This document shows, one piece after another, positions 5,649-6,166 of a stretch of DNA of 6,166 bases. A model generated the notes under the pieces. That model did not search any database, had not been told where the DNA came from, and was given only the letters and a program-made list of their open reading frames with translations. A program made the translations under genes and the position numbers. The DNA is taken from assembly GCA_039812765.1 (NCBI GenBank), contig JBDIBF010000126.1, positions 1 through 6,166 on the forward strand. Reading direction: 5' to 3'. Positions within the stretch are counted from its first letter, which is position 1. Each line of letters starts with the position of its first letter. This stretch comes from JADJVL01 sp039812765 (GTDB lineage: Bacteria > Acidobacteriota > Holophagae > Holophagales > Holophagaceae).

Positions 5649-5665
5649 TTGGCACTTCCCTCGCC
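5649..5665 (+). promoter_or_regulatory. Candidate sigma-54 (-24/-12) promoter for the FlhG-like gene
   Basis: TTGGCAC-N5-TCGCC matches the sigma-54 consensus TTGGCAC-N5-TTGCW at the two essential dinucleotides: GG (5651-5652) and GC (5663-5664), separated by exactly 10 bases. The second T of the -12 element and the final W are not matched. Transcription would start near 5676, about 60 bases before the ATG at 5737. Flagellar genes are often sigma-54 dependent, which fits the product, but a single site in GC-rich DNA may be chance. Confidence 0.4.
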
Positions 5666-5736
5666 TTCCCCTCCATCCGTGTCAACATGCTGACCCGCCT
5701 GCCCTCCGTCTCCTCCAACCTCCCCCGGGACCGGCG

Positions 5737-6166
5737 ATGAGCCTGCCCCTGTCCCGCATCGAGCCCCTCGGGGGTCCGGGCCTCGAGGGCCTCTTCCGGG
5801 CCCGGTCCCTGGCGGTCACCTCGGGCAAGGGCGGCGTGGGAAAAACCAACGCCACGGCGAACCTGGGCTTCGCCTTCACTCAGGCCGGCCAGCGGGTGGT
5901 GGCCCTGGACGCCAATTTCGGGCTGGCCAACCTGGACCTCCTCCTGGGCCTGGAATCCCGGGGGACCCTGGAGGACGTCCTCAAGGGGGGCCGGATGCTC
6001 GAGGAGATCCTGCTCGACGGCCCCGGAGGGGTGCGCATCCTTCCCGCGGGCACGGGCCTGCAGGAGCTGACCCGGCTGGATCGGGCCTCGGAACTGCGAC
6101 TCGTGCAGGGCCTCCAACGCATCACCGAGGACGCGGACTGGCTGCTCATGGACACGGCGGCGGGCA
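5737..6166 (+). CDS. flhG: MinD/ParA-family ATPase, FlhG (FleN/YlxH)-like, N-terminal part
   Basis: The first 143 codons are present; the gene runs off the window. The deviant Walker A motif is clear (S29-G-K31-G-G-V-G-K36-T37), with signature Lys31 and P-loop Lys36. Walker A' follows as A-L-D58-A-N-F-G-L-A-N-L-D, where the third residue, usually Asp, is Asn60. The window ends inside Walker B, L-L-M-D139-T-A-A-G. The GLANLDLLLG and DTAAG forms are typical of FlhG-type proteins, which set flagellar number and position by partnering FlhF and the C-ring, rather than of cell-division MinD. An N-terminal extension of about 23 residues precedes the ATPase core, as in FlhG, whose extension activates FlhF; here a DQAxxLR-type motif is not evident. 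The ATG has GGGA six bases upstream. flhF normally lies just upstream of flhG, but here the upstream neighbour is a divergent unrelated gene, so another MinD-like role remains possible. Confidence 0.8.
   Translation, partial: MSLPLSRIEPLGGPGLEGLFRARSLAVTSGKGGVGKTNATANLGFAFTQAGQRVVALDANFGLANLDLLLGLESRGTLEDVLKGGRMLEEILLDGPGGVRILPAGTGLQELTRLDRASELRLVQGLQRITEDADWLLMDTAAG

Overview
The window is a stretch of a very GC-rich (roughly two-thirds or more G+C by eye) bacterial chromosome. GC-rich codon use, tightly overlapping ORFs, a YraN-family protein, a MinD/FlhG-type ATPase and signal-peptide proteins of unknown family suggest a free-living Gram-negative bacterium. An acidobacterium of the Holophaga/Geothrix type is my best guess, but this is inference from general character, not from a marker gene.

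Layout. (1) 14-1436, plus strand: three genes in a translationally coupled run (GTGA and ATGA stop/start overlaps). They encode an integral membrane protein of unknown function, a small exported protein with one DxDxDG calcium-loop-like motif, and a YraN (UPF0102) nuclease-fold protein. (2) 1450-2135, minus strand: a decayed region. A small membrane-protein ORF runs in frame into the remains of a PLP-dependent histidine decarboxylase. The decarboxylase lacks its N-terminal two-thirds, including the PLP lysine, and carries a frameshift and an in-frame TGA. (3) 2243-3190, minus: an intact ferritin-like diiron protein with the seven-ligand pattern of the AurF N-oxygenase family. (4) 3304-4923, minus: a 539-residue fusion of a SARP/BTAD transcriptional activator with a catalytically complete alpha/beta hydrolase. 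(5) 5018-5512, minus: a small exported protein of unknown function. (6) 5737 to the window end, plus: the N-terminal 143 codons of a MinD/ParA-family ATPase of the FlhG (FleN/YlxH) type, preceded by a possible sigma-54 promoter.

How the parts may fit. The most coherent unit is the regulator-hydrolase fusion followed by the AurF-like oxygenase. Between them are two candidate control signals: GGAAT motifs in one orientation at 11 and 22 bp phase, which is the geometry SARP/OmpR-type DNA-binding domains use, and a perfect 15-bp palindrome just upstream of the oxygenase ribosome binding site. My working hypothesis is that the hydrolase half senses or processes a small molecule and the DNA-binding half switches on the oxygenase. 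The adjacent histidine decarboxylase remnant suggests this was once a larger amine- or metabolite-modifying locus that has eroded. Strong GC-rich stem-loops without U-tracts separate several of the minus-strand genes.
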